Shown here piece by piece: positions 8,286-17,187 of a stretch of DNA of 64,000 nt. The translations under genes were made by a program, and so were the position numbers. The stretch is taken from NCBI GenBank assembly GCA_017526525.1, contig JAFXRG010000062.1, positions 1 to 64,000 on the forward strand. Reading direction: 5' to 3'. Source of the DNA: Clostridia bacterium (GTDB lineage: Bacteria > Bacillota > Clostridia > Christensenellales > Aristaeellaceae). Within the stretch, counting starts at the first letter, position 1. Each line of letters opens with the position of its first letter. Below the pieces are notes generated by a model. That model saw nothing but the letters and a program-made list of their open reading frames with translations, made no database searches and had not been told where the DNA came from.

Positions 8286-8371
8286 TTGCATACTTTCAAG
8301 CATAATCCGCATGGAACAAAAGGATTTTTGCATATATAATTACATTGCATGATTTGGTAGGATTATTGCAT
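8286..8371 (+). promoter_or_regulatory. Sugar-transporter promoter with four TTGCAT repeats
   Basis: TATAAT at 8335-8340 is a perfect -10 box, but the matching -35 region (TGGAAC, 8312-8317) is poor, as expected of an activator-dependent promoter. TTGCAT occurs four times in the same orientation, at 8286, 8328, 8345 and 8366, with offsets of 42, 17 and 21 bases. Direct repeats about two turns apart suit an AraC-type activator. The AraC gene at 12081-13007 is the obvious candidate, but the link is inferred. Confidence 0.5.
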
Positions 8372-8431
8372 AAATTACACATCATACCCCGCCATAACCT
8401 TCAGGTTTCAGCTAAGAAAGGAAGATGTGAT

Positions 8432-9406
8432 TTGAATCAGGTGCAACAGCCGTCCCTGAGCAGAGAGATTCCCAGGCACCGTACGAACTGGAAAACCTAC
8501 CTGAGGCGTTACTGGACTCTGTATCTCCTGCTGGCAATTCCGATCGCATTTTTTGTTATTTTCCGCTATTTCCCGATGGCCTATATTTTGATGGCATTCA
8601 AAAAGAACAACATTATCCAGCCGCCGTGGCTGGTGGACTGGGCCAAGAACAGCGGATTCGAATGGTTTATCAAAGCTTTCAAGGACAAGCTGTTCCTTCG
8701 TGCACTTGAGAATACAATCAAACTGAACCTGCTGGACCTCGTCTGCGGGTTCCCGGCGCCGATCCTGATGGCGCTGATCCTGAACGAACTGGCTTTCAAA
8801 CGCTTCAAGAAATTTACCCAGACTGTCCTTTACCTGCCCCACTTCCTGAGCTGGATCATCATTTCCTCCCTGGCGCTGCGCCTGTTGGCGGATAATGACG
8901 GCCTGGTCAACATCCTGAACAAGCAGATGACTGGCAATCCGGATGCGGTGATTCCATTCCTGAGCAATCCCAGCTGGTGGGTGGGAAGCTATATCGGCCT
9001 CGGCATCTGGAAGGAGGCCGGCTGGGGTACGATCATCTACCTGGCCGCGCTGACCAGCATCAGTCCCGAGCTGTATGAAGCTGCCGCTGTGGACGGCGCC
9101 GGGCGTTTCCGCCGTATCTGGCATGTGACGCTGCCGGGACTGCGTCCAACGATTGTTGTACTGCTGATTATGCGCCTGGGCTACATCCTGGGAAGCGAGT
9201 TTGACCGGCCGCTGGCCTTAAGCAATAAACTGGTTACCGACGTTTCGACGGTGCTTTCCATCTATGTGTACCAGAAAGGCATTAACGGCGGCGGACAGTT
9301 CAGCCTGACGACCGCCGTGGGCCTGTTCCAGTCCGTAGTCGGCGTCCTCTTCCTCTTCGGAGCCAATTTCCTGGCCAAGCGCTTCGGCGAGCGCGGCATC
9401 ATGTAA
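8432..9406 (+). CDS. Carbohydrate ABC transporter permease, LplB family
   Basis: Integral membrane subunit of a CUT1-type sugar importer, 324 residues from the chosen start. Six or so hydrophobic segments are visible, starting with YLLLAIPIAFFVIFRYFPM. The coupling EAA loop reads YEAAAVDGAGRFRRIWHVTLPG. Family features include the W-rich N-terminal loop and the ISPELYEAA context of LplB/YtcP-partner permeases. TTG 8432 is used because AAAGGAAG lies 7 bases upstream; a longer TTG start at 8345 would begin inside the promoter. It forms an operon with a second permease and a binding protein; no ATPase gene is present locally, so a shared MsmX-like ATPase is likely. Confidence 0.92.
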   Translation: MNQVQQPSLSREIPRHRTNWKTYLRRYWTLYLLLAIPIAFFVIFRYFPMAYILMAFKKNNIIQPPWLVDWAKNSGFEWFIKAFKDKLFLRALENTIKLNLLDLVCGFPAPILMALILNELAFKRFKKFTQTVLYLPHFLSWIIISSLALRLLADNDGLVNILNKQMTGNPDAVIPFLSNPSWWVGSYIGLGIWKEAGWGTIIYLAALTSISPELYEAAAVDGAGRFRRIWHVTLPGLRPTIVVLLIMRLGYILGSEFDRPLALSNKLVTDVSTVLSIYVYQKGINGGGQFSLTTAVGLFQSVVGVLFLFGANFLAKRFGERGIM

Positions 9407-9421
9407 GGGAGGGGAAGAGAC

Positions 9422-10294
9422 ATGATTAAATCGAAATCCACGAAATTCGGCGATCTGGTTATCATGTTCATCTGCATCCTCCTGATCTTTATCTGCCTGG
9501 TGCCGATGCTGAACGTGCTGGCCCGGTCCCTGTCGGATACGAAGTACCTGATCCGCAATGAAGTGCTGCTTTGGCCAAAGGGGCTGAACGTGGACGCCTA
9601 CCGGACGGTTCTGGGAAATGAACGGTACATCCACTCCCTGTGGTATACAGCCCTGCTGACAATCGGTTGTACGGTGCTGAGCCTGTTTATGACGGTCATC
9701 TGCGCTTATCCGCTGACCTATGATCAGCTGAAAGGCCGGAAATTCCTGAACGGATTTATCCTCTTCACGATGTACTTCAGTGCCGGCATGATTCCACACT
9801 ACGTGATGCTCAGCAACATGGGCATGCTGGAGACGGTCTGGGTTTTGGTGATTCCGAGCTGCCTGAGCGTGTACAATATGATTATCATGCGGTCCAGCTT
9901 CTACAGCGTACCGGAATCCCTGCGGGAGGCGGCGGAGATCGACGGCGCGGGACCGATCCGGATTCTGATCCAGGTTTATCTGCCCCTGAGTAAACCCGTG
10001 CTGGCCACTCTGGCACTGTTCTACGCGGTCGGACGGTGGAACGGATTCTCTGACGCCCTGCTCTATATCAAGAAGACCAGAGAACTGTATCCCATTCAGC
10101 TGTACCTGTACAACATCCTGCAGAATGCCAGCAGCGGCGAGGCGGCGGCCCAGGAAGGATTCGCCATGCCGGGTCTGAGTGAAACGCTGAAGATGGCCTC
10201 CGTCATGTTTGCGACGGTGCCGATCCTGCTGGTATATCCATGGCTGCAGCGTTATTTCGTCAGCGGAGTGACCATTGGCGCGGTCAAAGGATGA
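9422..10294 (+). CDS. Carbohydrate ABC transporter permease, YtcP-like
   Basis: Second permease of the sugar importer, 290 residues. The first hydrophobic segment is VIMFICILLIFICLVPMLNV. A periplasmic-side loop contains the family-typical LSDTKYLIRNEVLLWPKGL stretch. The EAA coupling loop is LREAAEIDGAGPIRILIQVYLPLS. The C terminus ends in GVTIGAVKG, the hallmark of the YtcP group. It sits 15 bases after the first permease behind a GGGAGGGG site. Confidence 0.93.
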   Translation: MIKSKSTKFGDLVIMFICILLIFICLVPMLNVLARSLSDTKYLIRNEVLLWPKGLNVDAYRTVLGNERYIHSLWYTALLTIGCTVLSLFMTVICAYPLTYDQLKGRKFLNGFILFTMYFSAGMIPHYVMLSNMGMLETVWVLVIPSCLSVYNMIIMRSSFYSVPESLREAAEIDGAGPIRILIQVYLPLSKPVLATLALFYAVGRWNGFSDALLYIKKTRELYPIQLYLYNILQNASSGEAAAQEGFAMPGLSETLKMASVMFATVPILLVYPWLQRYFVSGVTIGAVKG

Positions 10295-10352
10295 TCCAAT
10301 CGTATTTTAAGGGTATGGAACCCTTGAAATAAAATAAAAGGAGGAAGAAAAC

Positions 10353-11963
10353 ATGAAACGTATCCTGGCTCTGGTTCTGGCGTTGGCGCTGTTTGCCACG
10401 CTGGGCATTACTTCCGCATTTGCAGCGGACGATGGCTTCGTGGACGGAAAGTTCACCGAGACCCGCACCATCACCGTGCGTCTTTTCCAGCGCGGCGACA
10501 ATGTTCCCGAGACTTCTCCCTGGGCCGAATATATCAAGAACGGCATGAAGGAAAAGTACAACGTGAACGTTGAATTCTCCGTTTGCGGCCGCTGGGATGA
10601 TGAGACGGACCTGGGCAACCTGCTGGCCGCCCAGAACGCTCCCGACGTCATCTACACCTACGCCTATCCCACGGTTCTGAACTATGCAGATATGGGCGGC
10701 ATCATCGATCTGGCTCCCTATATCGAAGAGTATAAGGACCTGCTCCCCAATCTCTTCAACCTGCTGGGCGAAGAAAATGTTTACTGGGACAAGGATCCCG
10801 AGAGCGGCAAACTGTGGGCGCTTGAAACCCGTCTGGTGAACAATGCCCGCATCAACACCTTCATCCGTAAGGACTGGCTGGACAAGCTGGGCATGGCCCT
10901 GCCGACCAACAAGGCTGAATTCGAAGCCTGCCTGGTTGCCTTCCGCGACAACGCTGAGCTCCTGCTGGGCGCCGACGCTGCCAAGATGGTGCCCTACAGC
11001 ACCAGCCAGGATATCGGCTGGCGCAACAACATCCTGACCGTATCCTTCGTTCCGGATGCGATCAGTGATGAAGAACTCTACATCCGCGGCTTCGATGACA
11101 GGCAGCAGTTCCTGCCCGGCGCCAAAGAAGCTATGCGCCTGCTGAACAAATGGTACAATGAAGGTCTGGTCTGGAAAGATTTCGCTCTGTACGGCGATGG
11201 CGACACCACCGAAGACGACAACCTGAAGGCTGGCTTTGTGGGCGCTTTCCAGCACAACTATGACTATCCTTACCGTAACGGCGAAGATTCCATTGAAGCG
11301 AACATCAAGCGCGCTGCCGGCGAAGATGCTGAGTTTGTCGCGGTTGACTGCTTCGAAAATGACGCTGGTGTCTACCGGAAGTACCTGGGCAGCACCGTGG
11401 ACCGCAAGGTTTGCTTCCCCACCACGAACAAGGAAGTGCTGGCGAGCCTGCTGTACCTGGACTTCATTTCCCAGCCTGACACCATCCTGTTCCTGCAGAC
11501 CGGTGTGGAAGGCAAAAACCATGAACGTGCCGAGAACGGTGCCTACATGATGAAGGCCGTGGACGCTTCCGATCCTTACACCCAGGCAAGCCTGAACAAC
11601 ATCGACTTCACCATGACCTGCAACGGTCAGTATCTGGGCGAATATACCGAAGCCAGCTTCGCTTTCGGCTATGCTCCCGTGGATCCCGAGGTTGTCCAGA
11701 ACGCTTATGTTGTCGCTATGAACGGCGGCCGCGTACCCAAACACTTCAGCCTGCCGGCGATCGAGGCGGAAACCGGTGTCGGCACCACGCTGAGCGACGA
11801 ACGCAACTCTTTCCTGAACAAGGCTGTAACTGCTCCTGTGGATCAGTTTGACGCTGTTTATGACGCCGGCGTGGAAAACTACATGGCGATCGGCGGCGAA
11901 GCCATCATGAACGAACGTGCTGAGAAGCTGGAAGCGGCTACCGGTTACAAGTTCGAGAAATAA
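10353..11963 (+). CDS. Extracellular sugar-binding protein of the LipO/YtcQ type
   Basis: Substrate receptor of the sugar importer, 536 residues. A signal peptide of about 25 residues ends in SAFAADDG and has no lipobox cysteine, so the protein should be released by signal peptidase I. The mature part has the large family's VEFSVCGRWDD region, the QNAPDVIYTYAYP strand-helix and the WNNGLV-like WYNEGLVWKDF motif. The substrate cannot be read from the sequence. The paired Gfo/Idh dehydrogenases and nearby xylan enzymes suggest a plant-derived oligosaccharide or modified sugar. A strong AAAGGAGG site and two downstream stem-loops suggest high expression and a defined end. Confidence 0.9.
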   Translation: MKRILALVLALALFATLGITSAFAADDGFVDGKFTETRTITVRLFQRGDNVPETSPWAEYIKNGMKEKYNVNVEFSVCGRWDDETDLGNLLAAQNAPDVIYTYAYPTVLNYADMGGIIDLAPYIEEYKDLLPNLFNLLGEENVYWDKDPESGKLWALETRLVNNARINTFIRKDWLDKLGMALPTNKAEFEACLVAFRDNAELLLGADAAKMVPYSTSQDIGWRNNILTVSFVPDAISDEELYIRGFDDRQQFLPGAKEAMRLLNKWYNEGLVWKDFALYGDGDTTEDDNLKAGFVGAFQHNYDYPYRNGEDSIEANIKRAAGEDAEFVAVDCFENDAGVYRKYLGSTVDRKVCFPTTNKEVLASLLYLDFISQPDTILFLQTGVEGKNHERAENGAYMMKAVDASDPYTQASLNNIDFTMTCNGQYLGEYTEASFAFGYAPVDPEVVQNAYVVAMNGGRVPKHFSLPAIEAETGVGTTLSDERNSFLNKAVTAPVDQFDAVYDAGVENYMAIGGEAIMNERAEKLEAATGYKFEK

Positions 11964-11976
11964 TTCCTGACACAAA

Positions 11977-12015
11977 ATTCCGGACCGGGTTCAGGAAATG
12001 AACCCGGTCCGGAAT
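11977..12015. terminator. Perfect 17-bp inverted repeat after the binding-protein gene
   Basis: The arms at 11977-11993 and 11999-12015 are fully complementary around a GGAAA loop. No T-run follows on either side, so it may protect the 3' end of the mRNA more than terminate transcription. Confidence 0.7.
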
Positions 12016-12033
12016 ATGTAAGAACTCAAATGA

Positions 12034-12079
12034 CTCCCTTCACGCAAGGCGAAAAACCGCCACATGAAGGGAGCTTTTT
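12034..12079. terminator. Terminator between binding protein and AraC gene
   Basis: CTCCCTTCA (12034-12042) pairs with TGAAGGGAG (12065-12073), followed by CTTTTTA. It separates two converging genes. Confidence 0.75.
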
Positions 12080-12080
12080 A

Positions 12081-13007
12081 TCAGAACTCCATCCGGGCGT
12101 CGATTTCCTTTTCCCGATAGGCCTTCAACTGCTTCCGGTACTGACTGGGGGACATACCGACAATTTTTCCGAAGGATCGCAGGAAATTGGAGTAATCATT
12201 GAAGCCGCACTGATAGGCGATCTCATTGAGCGATGCGGATCCAAGCATCTGCTGGCGGGACAGCATGACCCGGCGATAGAGAACATAGTCATAAACGCTG
12301 CGGTTGGTGAAGCGGGAAAATTCATGGGAAAGCCAGGAGACGCTGACGCCGAAGCTGCGGGCCAGGTTCTCGATCCGGATCGGCTGGGTATAGTGGTTGT
12401 TGATATATTCCAGGATTTCCTGAATAATGCCGCTGCCGAAAGCGTCGCTTTCCACAGGGTCGGTCCGGCGCGTGGTCCGGCAGAGCAGGGACATCAGGCT
12501 CATCATCAGGGAGTAGTTCTGGAAACGGTGATAAACGTCGTTTTCAAAAGATTCGTCCTGCTGGTTATCCCGGATTTTCCGGATCCATGCGACAAACTGA
12601 TCCGCGTCCGCGTTTGTCAGCTGATAGGTGCATACGCCGCCGGATGCCTGGGAGCGGAAAAACTGATCCAGGTCGATCTGTCCGCAGCCCAGAACGCGCA
12701 TGACCTCCGGAGAGAGGTTCAGATAAGCGCGCTCGTAATCATGCATTTCCCGGGTGCAGGACAGGCCGTGCATGGAAAAAGGCGGCAGAATGAAAATCTG
12801 GTTGGGTTTCAGCAGGAACAGCTGGTTATCCACACCCATATATTCTCCGCCGCGGATATGAATGTAGAATTCATAATAATCATGGCAGTGGTATTGCGTA
12901 ACCGCAAAGGTTTCGCTGAGATTATGATGCGCTTCATATCCCAGCGCGCCCTGCTGTCCCATGGGAAGGAAGGGAGCCCGGGTCGTTTCGGCCTTTATCA
13001 GCTGCAT
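12081..13007 (-). CDS. AraC-family transcriptional regulator
   Basis: A 308-residue DNA-binding sugar sensor. The N-terminal half is an AraC cupin-like domain (QYHCHDYYEFYIHIRGG, then LLKPNQIFILPPFSMHGL). The C-terminal hundred residues are two helix-turn-helix units, recognised by IRIENLARSFGVSVSWLSHEFSRF and the AraC signature LNEIAYQCGFNDYSNFLRSFGKIVGMSPSQYRK. The start at 13007 has an ideal CGGAGG site 7 bases upstream; a longer start at 13049 has none. It lies between the sugar transporter and the divergent oxidoreductase pair and probably controls both. Confidence 0.92.
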   Translation of the reverse strand: MQLIKAETTRAPFLPMGQQGALGYEAHHNLSETFAVTQYHCHDYYEFYIHIRGGEYMGVDNQLFLLKPNQIFILPPFSMHGLSCTREMHDYERAYLNLSPEVMRVLGCGQIDLDQFFRSQASGGVCTYQLTNADADQFVAWIRKIRDNQQDESFENDVYHRFQNYSLMMSLMSLLCRTTRRTDPVESDAFGSGIIQEILEYINNHYTQPIRIENLARSFGVSVSWLSHEFSRFTNRSVYDYVLYRRVMLSRQQMLGSASLNEIAYQCGFNDYSNFLRSFGKIVGMSPSQYRKQLKAYREKEIDARMEF

Positions 13008-13059
13008 AGCGGTTCCTCCGACTTCATATTGTGCAGGATCTGCATACATTGAAACATGA

Positions 13060-13090
13060 TTTATATAGTATTGTCAACCTGATTCAAGCT
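13060..13090 (-). promoter_or_regulatory. Candidate promoter of the AraC gene in the divergent intergenic region
   Basis: Read on the minus strand, TTGAAT is followed 16 bases later by TATAAA, about 55 bases ahead of the AraC start. On the plus strand the same region holds TTGTCA (13071) and TATACT (13090), but their 13-base spacing is too short for a normal promoter, so the oxidoreductase promoter may need an activator. Confidence 0.4.
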
Positions 13091-13177
13091 ATACTGTATC
13101 CAGAAAAAAAGAAACTGATTATATCGGAACAAATGCTTTAAAATCAACGAATGCTTTCAATCAGAGAGGTGCAGTGT

Positions 13178-14347
13178 ATGATTCGGGTCGCAATTGTCGG
13201 AACCGGTGGAATTTCCCATGCGCATATCAAAGCGTATATGCAATTTCCGGAGCGATGCAAAATCGTTGCTCTGGTGGATATTATCCCCGGAAAAGCACAG
13301 CGTGTCAAGGAGCAGTACGGCCTGGACGCGGAGGTGTATCTGGATCACCATGAAATCCTGGACAAGGAGATCGATCTGGTGGATGTCTGTACGCCGCCGT
13401 ATGTGCATGCGGAAATTACGATCAACGCCCTGCGGAGCGGAAAAAACGCAGTATGCGAAAAACCCATGGCGGCATCCCTGGAGGAATGCGACGCCATGCT
13501 GAAAGCGCGGGATGAGAGCGGGAAAAAGCTGTCCATTATTGCACAAAACCGGTTCAGGGAGCCGATCCGGAATCTGAAGGCGCTGCTGGACAGCGGCCTC
13601 GCAGGACCGGTGCGCCACGCGCAGATTGATTCCTTCTGGTTCAGGAGCCACTGCTATTACGATCTGTGGTGGCGGGGCACCTGGGAAAAGGAAGGCGGCG
13701 GCTGTACGCTGAATCACGCAGTGCATCATATCGATATGCTGGGCTGGATGATGGGGACTCCGCAGCGGGTGACCAGCGTCCTGGCCAACACGGCCCATGA
13801 CAACGCGGAGGTGGAAGATCTGTCTGTCTCTGTCATGGAGTATCCGGGGGCCCTGGCAACGGTCACGGCTTCCGTGGTGCATCACGGGGAGGAGCAGCAG
13901 CTGGTTTTCCAGTGCGAAAAGGCAAAGATTTCGGCCCCGTATGATGTTTTTGCCTCCCAGCCCCAGCCCAACGGTTTTCCCCTGAAAGAACCCGACGCGG
14001 ATTTCCGGAAAAAAGCGGACGAATTCATTGCCGCACTGCCGCCGGTTCCCTATGAACTGCACGCGGGACAGCTGGAAAATGTGCTGACGGCGCTGGAAAC
14101 CGGGGGAGATGTGGCCATTACCGGGGAGGACGGCCGCCGGACCATTGAACTGATTACGGCCATTTACAAATCAGGAGCGGAGCGGAAAACCGCGGAGCTG
14201 CCCCTGAAGAAGGACGATCCCTTCTATACGGTGGAGGGAATCCGGGCACATGTGCCTCATTTTTACGAGAAAACGGTTTCGGTGATGGAACTGACCGGCG
14301 AAATGACGTTCGGTGCAGATTTTAAACAGGGAGGGAATAAGCGGTGA
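13178..14347 (+). CDS. Gfo/Idh/MocA-family oxidoreductase
   Basis: A 389-residue NAD(P)-dependent sugar or polyol dehydrogenase. The N-terminal Rossmann motif is VAIVGTGGISHAHI. The catalytic-lysine motif CEKPMA lies near residue 98, and the C-terminal fold carries GGGCTLNHAVHHIDMLGWMMG with the family's active-site histidine and aspartate. The start at 13178 follows a GAGAGG site. The stop overlaps the next gene's GTG by four bases, so the two dehydrogenases are translationally coupled and may act on successive intermediates or as a heteromer. The exact substrate is unknown. Confidence 0.9.
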   Translation: MIRVAIVGTGGISHAHIKAYMQFPERCKIVALVDIIPGKAQRVKEQYGLDAEVYLDHHEILDKEIDLVDVCTPPYVHAEITINALRSGKNAVCEKPMAASLEECDAMLKARDESGKKLSIIAQNRFREPIRNLKALLDSGLAGPVRHAQIDSFWFRSHCYYDLWWRGTWEKEGGGCTLNHAVHHIDMLGWMMGTPQRVTSVLANTAHDNAEVEDLSVSVMEYPGALATVTASVVHHGEEQQLVFQCEKAKISAPYDVFASQPQPNGFPLKEPDADFRKKADEFIAALPPVPYELHAGQLENVLTALETGGDVAITGEDGRRTIELITAIYKSGAERKTAELPLKKDDPFYTVEGIRAHVPHFYEKTVSVMELTGEMTFGADFKQGGNKR

Positions 14348-15429
14348 ACGTATCCGACGGAATGAATTACGCGCCCAAGGGGAAACCGCAGCCGGTGGTA
14401 AAGGGACGGGAATTTGTTTTTTCCGCCGTGCGGCTGGATCACGGACATATTTACGGAATGTGCAACGGGCTGACGGAAGCCGGCGGAACACTGAAATATG
14501 TTTATGATCCGGACAAGAAAAAGGTGGCTGCTTTCCTGAAGGCTTTTCCCCAGGCCCGGGCGGCCAACAGCGAGGAAGAGGCGCTGGAGGATACGGAAAC
14601 CCACCTGATTGCCGGTGCGGCGGTGACCAGTGAGCGCTGCGCGCTGGGCCTCCGGGCGATGGCGGCCGGAAAGGACTATTTTACGGACAAGGCGCCGTTT
14701 ACGACCCTGGAGCAGCTGGCATCCGCCCGGGAAGCGGTGAAGCGCACCGGGAAAAAATACATGGTTTATTATGCGGAACGGCTGCATGACGAGGGGTCCA
14801 TTCTGGCCGGATACATCGCTCATTCCGGGGAAATCGGAAAGGTGATTTCCGTGACCGGTTTCGGGCCCCACCGGCTGGGCGCGCCGGGCCGGCCGGCCTG
14901 GTTCTTTGAACGGGAAAAATACGGGGGAATCCTCTGCGATATCGGAAGCCATCAGTTTGAGCAGTTCCTGTATTACGCGCAGGAGGAAGATGCGACGGTG
15001 ACGGCCAGCCGGATTGCCAACTTTGCCCATCCGGAGTATCCGGAACTGGAAGACTTCGGTGACGCGCAGCTGACCGGCAAAAACGGATCCGCGGGCTATT
15101 TCCGGCTGGACTGGTTTACGCCGGACGGACTGCGCACCTGGGGAGACGGACGGATGTTTATTCAGGGCACAAAGGGCTTCATTGAGGTGCGTAAGTATGT
15201 GAACCTTGCTTCCGAAAAGGATGGCGGAGGGCATGTGTTCGTGGTGAACGACCAGGGAGAAAAATACCTGAACGCCGTAGGCGTGACCGGATTTCCCTTC
15301 TTCGGCCAGCTGATTCTGGACTGCCTGAACCGGACGGAAAACGCCATGACCCAGGAGCATGCCTTCAAGGCGGCGGAGCTGTGCCTGCTGGCGCAGGAAA
15401 AGGCTGTACGGATCGGACCCGGGGTCTGA
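14344..15429 (+). CDS. Second Gfo/Idh/MocA-family oxidoreductase
   Basis: A 361-residue paralogue beginning at GTG 14344 with AGGGAGG just upstream. The Rossmann start is less canonical: FVFSAVRLDHGHIYGMCNGL replaces the GxGxxG core. DKAPF stands where EKP is usual, retaining the lysine but not the usual glutamate or following proline. The C-terminal part has GGILCDIGSHQFEQFLYY, matching the family active-site helix, and a GTKGFIEVRKY strand. The altered nucleotide loop may mean different cofactor use. It is coupled to the preceding paralogue and ends at a clear terminator. Confidence 0.85.
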   Translation: MNVSDGMNYAPKGKPQPVVKGREFVFSAVRLDHGHIYGMCNGLTEAGGTLKYVYDPDKKKVAAFLKAFPQARAANSEEEALEDTETHLIAGAAVTSERCALGLRAMAAGKDYFTDKAPFTTLEQLASAREAVKRTGKKYMVYYAERLHDEGSILAGYIAHSGEIGKVISVTGFGPHRLGAPGRPAWFFEREKYGGILCDIGSHQFEQFLYYAQEEDATVTASRIANFAHPEYPELEDFGDAQLTGKNGSAGYFRLDWFTPDGLRTWGDGRMFIQGTKGFIEVRKYVNLASEKDGGGHVFVVNDQGEKYLNAVGVTGFPFFGQLILDCLNRTENAMTQEHAFKAAELCLLAQEKAVRIGPGV

Positions 15430-15453
15430 GACCGAACCGGGATTCTCCTTTTG

Positions 15454-15480
15454 GCGGAAGTGAACGCTTCCGCTTTTTTT
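15454..15480 (+). terminator. Terminator of the oxidoreductase pair
   Basis: GCGGAAG (15454-15460), loop, CTTCCGC (15467-15473), then seven T. Confidence 0.85.
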
Positions 15481-15547
15481 CGGGATTTCAGGCGGAAAAA
15501 ACGCTGTACAACGGGACCCGCCCCGGCCGGCGGCCCGCCTTCCGCAT

Positions 15548-15775
15548 GTGATCACGGGGAAGGGGACGGAGGGAGGAACAGCTTCCGCAGATACCATGAA
15601 GGAACTGCCGGATTTTGATCTGGACCTGGTGGCGCCTGCGGTGAACGTGGGCGCGGTGGGGCCGATCCGGGTGCTGAAGGCTTTCCTGCCGCTGCGCCGG
15701 CTGCTTGAAACAAAGCGCCATGACAAGGAAGGCCCGGTATTCATTACCTATACCGGGGAACCTTATCCCTGGTAA
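15548..15775 (+). pseudogene. Probable relic of a short-chain dehydrogenase
   Basis: A 75-codon open frame from GTG 15548. VITGKGTEGG resembles a damaged SDR TGxxxGxG loop. DFDLDLVAPAVNVGAVGPIRVLKAFLPLR resembles the central NVxGxxxxxxAFLPLL helix, and GPVFITYTGEP the following strand. The regions are far too close together, and the catalytic YxxxK and C-terminal half are absent, suggesting internal deletions. There is no good ribosome binding site. A small unrelated gene cannot be excluded. The surrounding 15481-15785 region shows nothing else. Confidence 0.35.
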
Positions 15776-15787
15776 AAAACAGGAGAA

Positions 15788-15823
15788 AAAAACCGGACCT
15801 TTTCAGAAAGGGCCGGTTTTTTT
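15788..15823. terminator. Terminator shared by the SDR relic and malic enzyme gene
   Basis: AAACCGG...CCGGTTT stem with A-run before and T-run after, so functional in both orientations; malic enzyme transcription ends here from the right. Confidence 0.75.
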
Positions 15824-15855
15824 GCCGGGAAAATCCCGGCGGTTTTTGCGCTTTG

Positions 15856-17025
15856 TCAGATCCGCGCGCTCCCGCTGTCCCTGGCTGCCTGGGCAACGGC
15901 TTTGGCCACCGCGGGGCCGACCCGGGGATCAAAGGCAGCAGGCAGGATATACTGGTCGCTCAGCTCTTCCGGGGGAACCAGTTCCGCCAGCGCGTGGGAG
16001 GCGGCAAGCTTCATGGGCTGGTTGATATCCCGGGCGCGTACATCCAGGGCACCGCGGAACAGGCCGGGGAAAACCAGCACGTTGTTGATCTGGTTCGGAT
16101 GATCGCTCCGTCCGGTACCGACAACCGCGGCGCCGGCCGCCAGCGCGTCCTCCGGTTCAATTTCCGGGGTGGGATTGGCCATGGGAAGCACAATGGCCCC
16201 CGGCGCCATGGAGGCGACCATTTCCCTGCTGACAATATGCGGCGCACTGACGCCGATAAAGACGTCCGCGCCCTTCATTGCATCGGCCAGTTTGCCGGAA
16301 AAGTTTTCGGGATTGGTGACGGCAGCCATTTCCGCCTTGGCCGGATTCGAGGCGTTTTCTTTGCACAGGACGCCGTTCCGGTCCACGACCTTCAGGTGCC
16401 GGATGCCCAGCGCCATCAGGTGATATCCGATCGCGATGCCGGCGCTGCCGGCGCCGTTAATGACGACCTGCACGTCTTCGATCTTTTTGCCGACAACCCG
16501 CAGGGCATTGATCAGCGCCGCGCCGACCACGATGGCGGTGCCGTGCTGATCGTCGTGGAAAATCGGAATGTCGCAGATTTCCTTGAGCCTGCGTTCAATT
16601 TCAAAACAGCGGGGCGCGGCGATATCCTCCAGGTTGATGCCGCCGAAACTGCCGGAAATCAGGTAAATGGTGCGGACGATTTCATCCACATCCTTGCTGC
16701 GGACGCAGATCGGGAAGGCGTCCACATTTCCGAAGGCCTTGAACAGGGCGCATTTTCCTTCCATAACCGGCATGCCGGCCTCCGGACCGATATCGCCCAG
16801 ACCGAGCACAGCGGTGCCGTCCGTAATGACGGCCACCAGATTGCTCCGGCGGGTCAGGGTAAAGGACTTGTCGTAATCCTTCTGGATTTCCAGGCAGGGC
16901 TGTGCGACGCCGGGTGTATAGGCAAGGGACAGATCCTCCTTGTTTTTTACGGGAACCCGGGAGACGACCTCAATTTTTCCTTTCCATTCGCCGTGCAGGC
17001 GAAGGGACTCCTCAGCATAGTTCAA
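15856..17025 (-). CDS. Malic enzyme (NAD(P)-dependent, decarboxylating)
   Basis: Converts malate to pyruvate and CO2 with reduction of NAD(P)+ in the cytosol. The 389-residue length matches the short bacterial form. Visible motifs are the catalytic Tyr in [12 protein letters not shown], the metal-binding stretch [26 protein letters not shown], the Rossmann motif [13 protein letters not shown], and the C-terminal MANPTPEI. The start is TTG 17025 with AGGGGGA eight bases upstream; homologues begin at the same point. NAD or NADP preference cannot be decided by eye. The gene is alone, converging on the preceding relic. Confidence 0.94.
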   Translation of the reverse strand: MNYAEESLRLHGEWKGKIEVVSRVPVKNKEDLSLAYTPGVAQPCLEIQKDYDKSFTLTRRSNLVAVITDGTAVLGLGDIGPEAGMPVMEGKCALFKAFGNVDAFPICVRSKDVDEIVRTIYLISGSFGGINLEDIAAPRCFEIERRLKEICDIPIFHDDQHGTAIVVGAALINALRVVGKKIEDVQVVINGAGSAGIAIGYHLMALGIRHLKVVDRNGVLCKENASNPAKAEMAAVTNPENFSGKLADAMKGADVFIGVSAPHIVSREMVASMAPGAIVLPMANPTPEIEPEDALAAGAAVVGTGRSDHPNQINNVLVFPGLFRGALDVRARDINQPMKLAASHALAELVPPEELSDQYILPAAFDPRVGPAVAKAVAQAARDSGSARI

Positions 17026-17187
17026 CAGAAATATCCCCCTTCTGTTTTAATCCGTGCAGGCACGAAACATTGGTATGATAAAAGGTTTCACCGGAAAAAG
17101 CAAGGGCTTTCCGGCGCTTTTCCTGTTCCGGATGATTCCGGCAAAAAAATATTTGTTCGCTTTTCCTGCCTGCTGTCTTCTGCTACA

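Noticed and set aside
15853..17187. An open frame continuing upstream of the Y-family polymerase across the whole malic enzyme gene
   Set aside because: It is antisense to malic enzyme and shows no homology; the polymerase begins after 17187.
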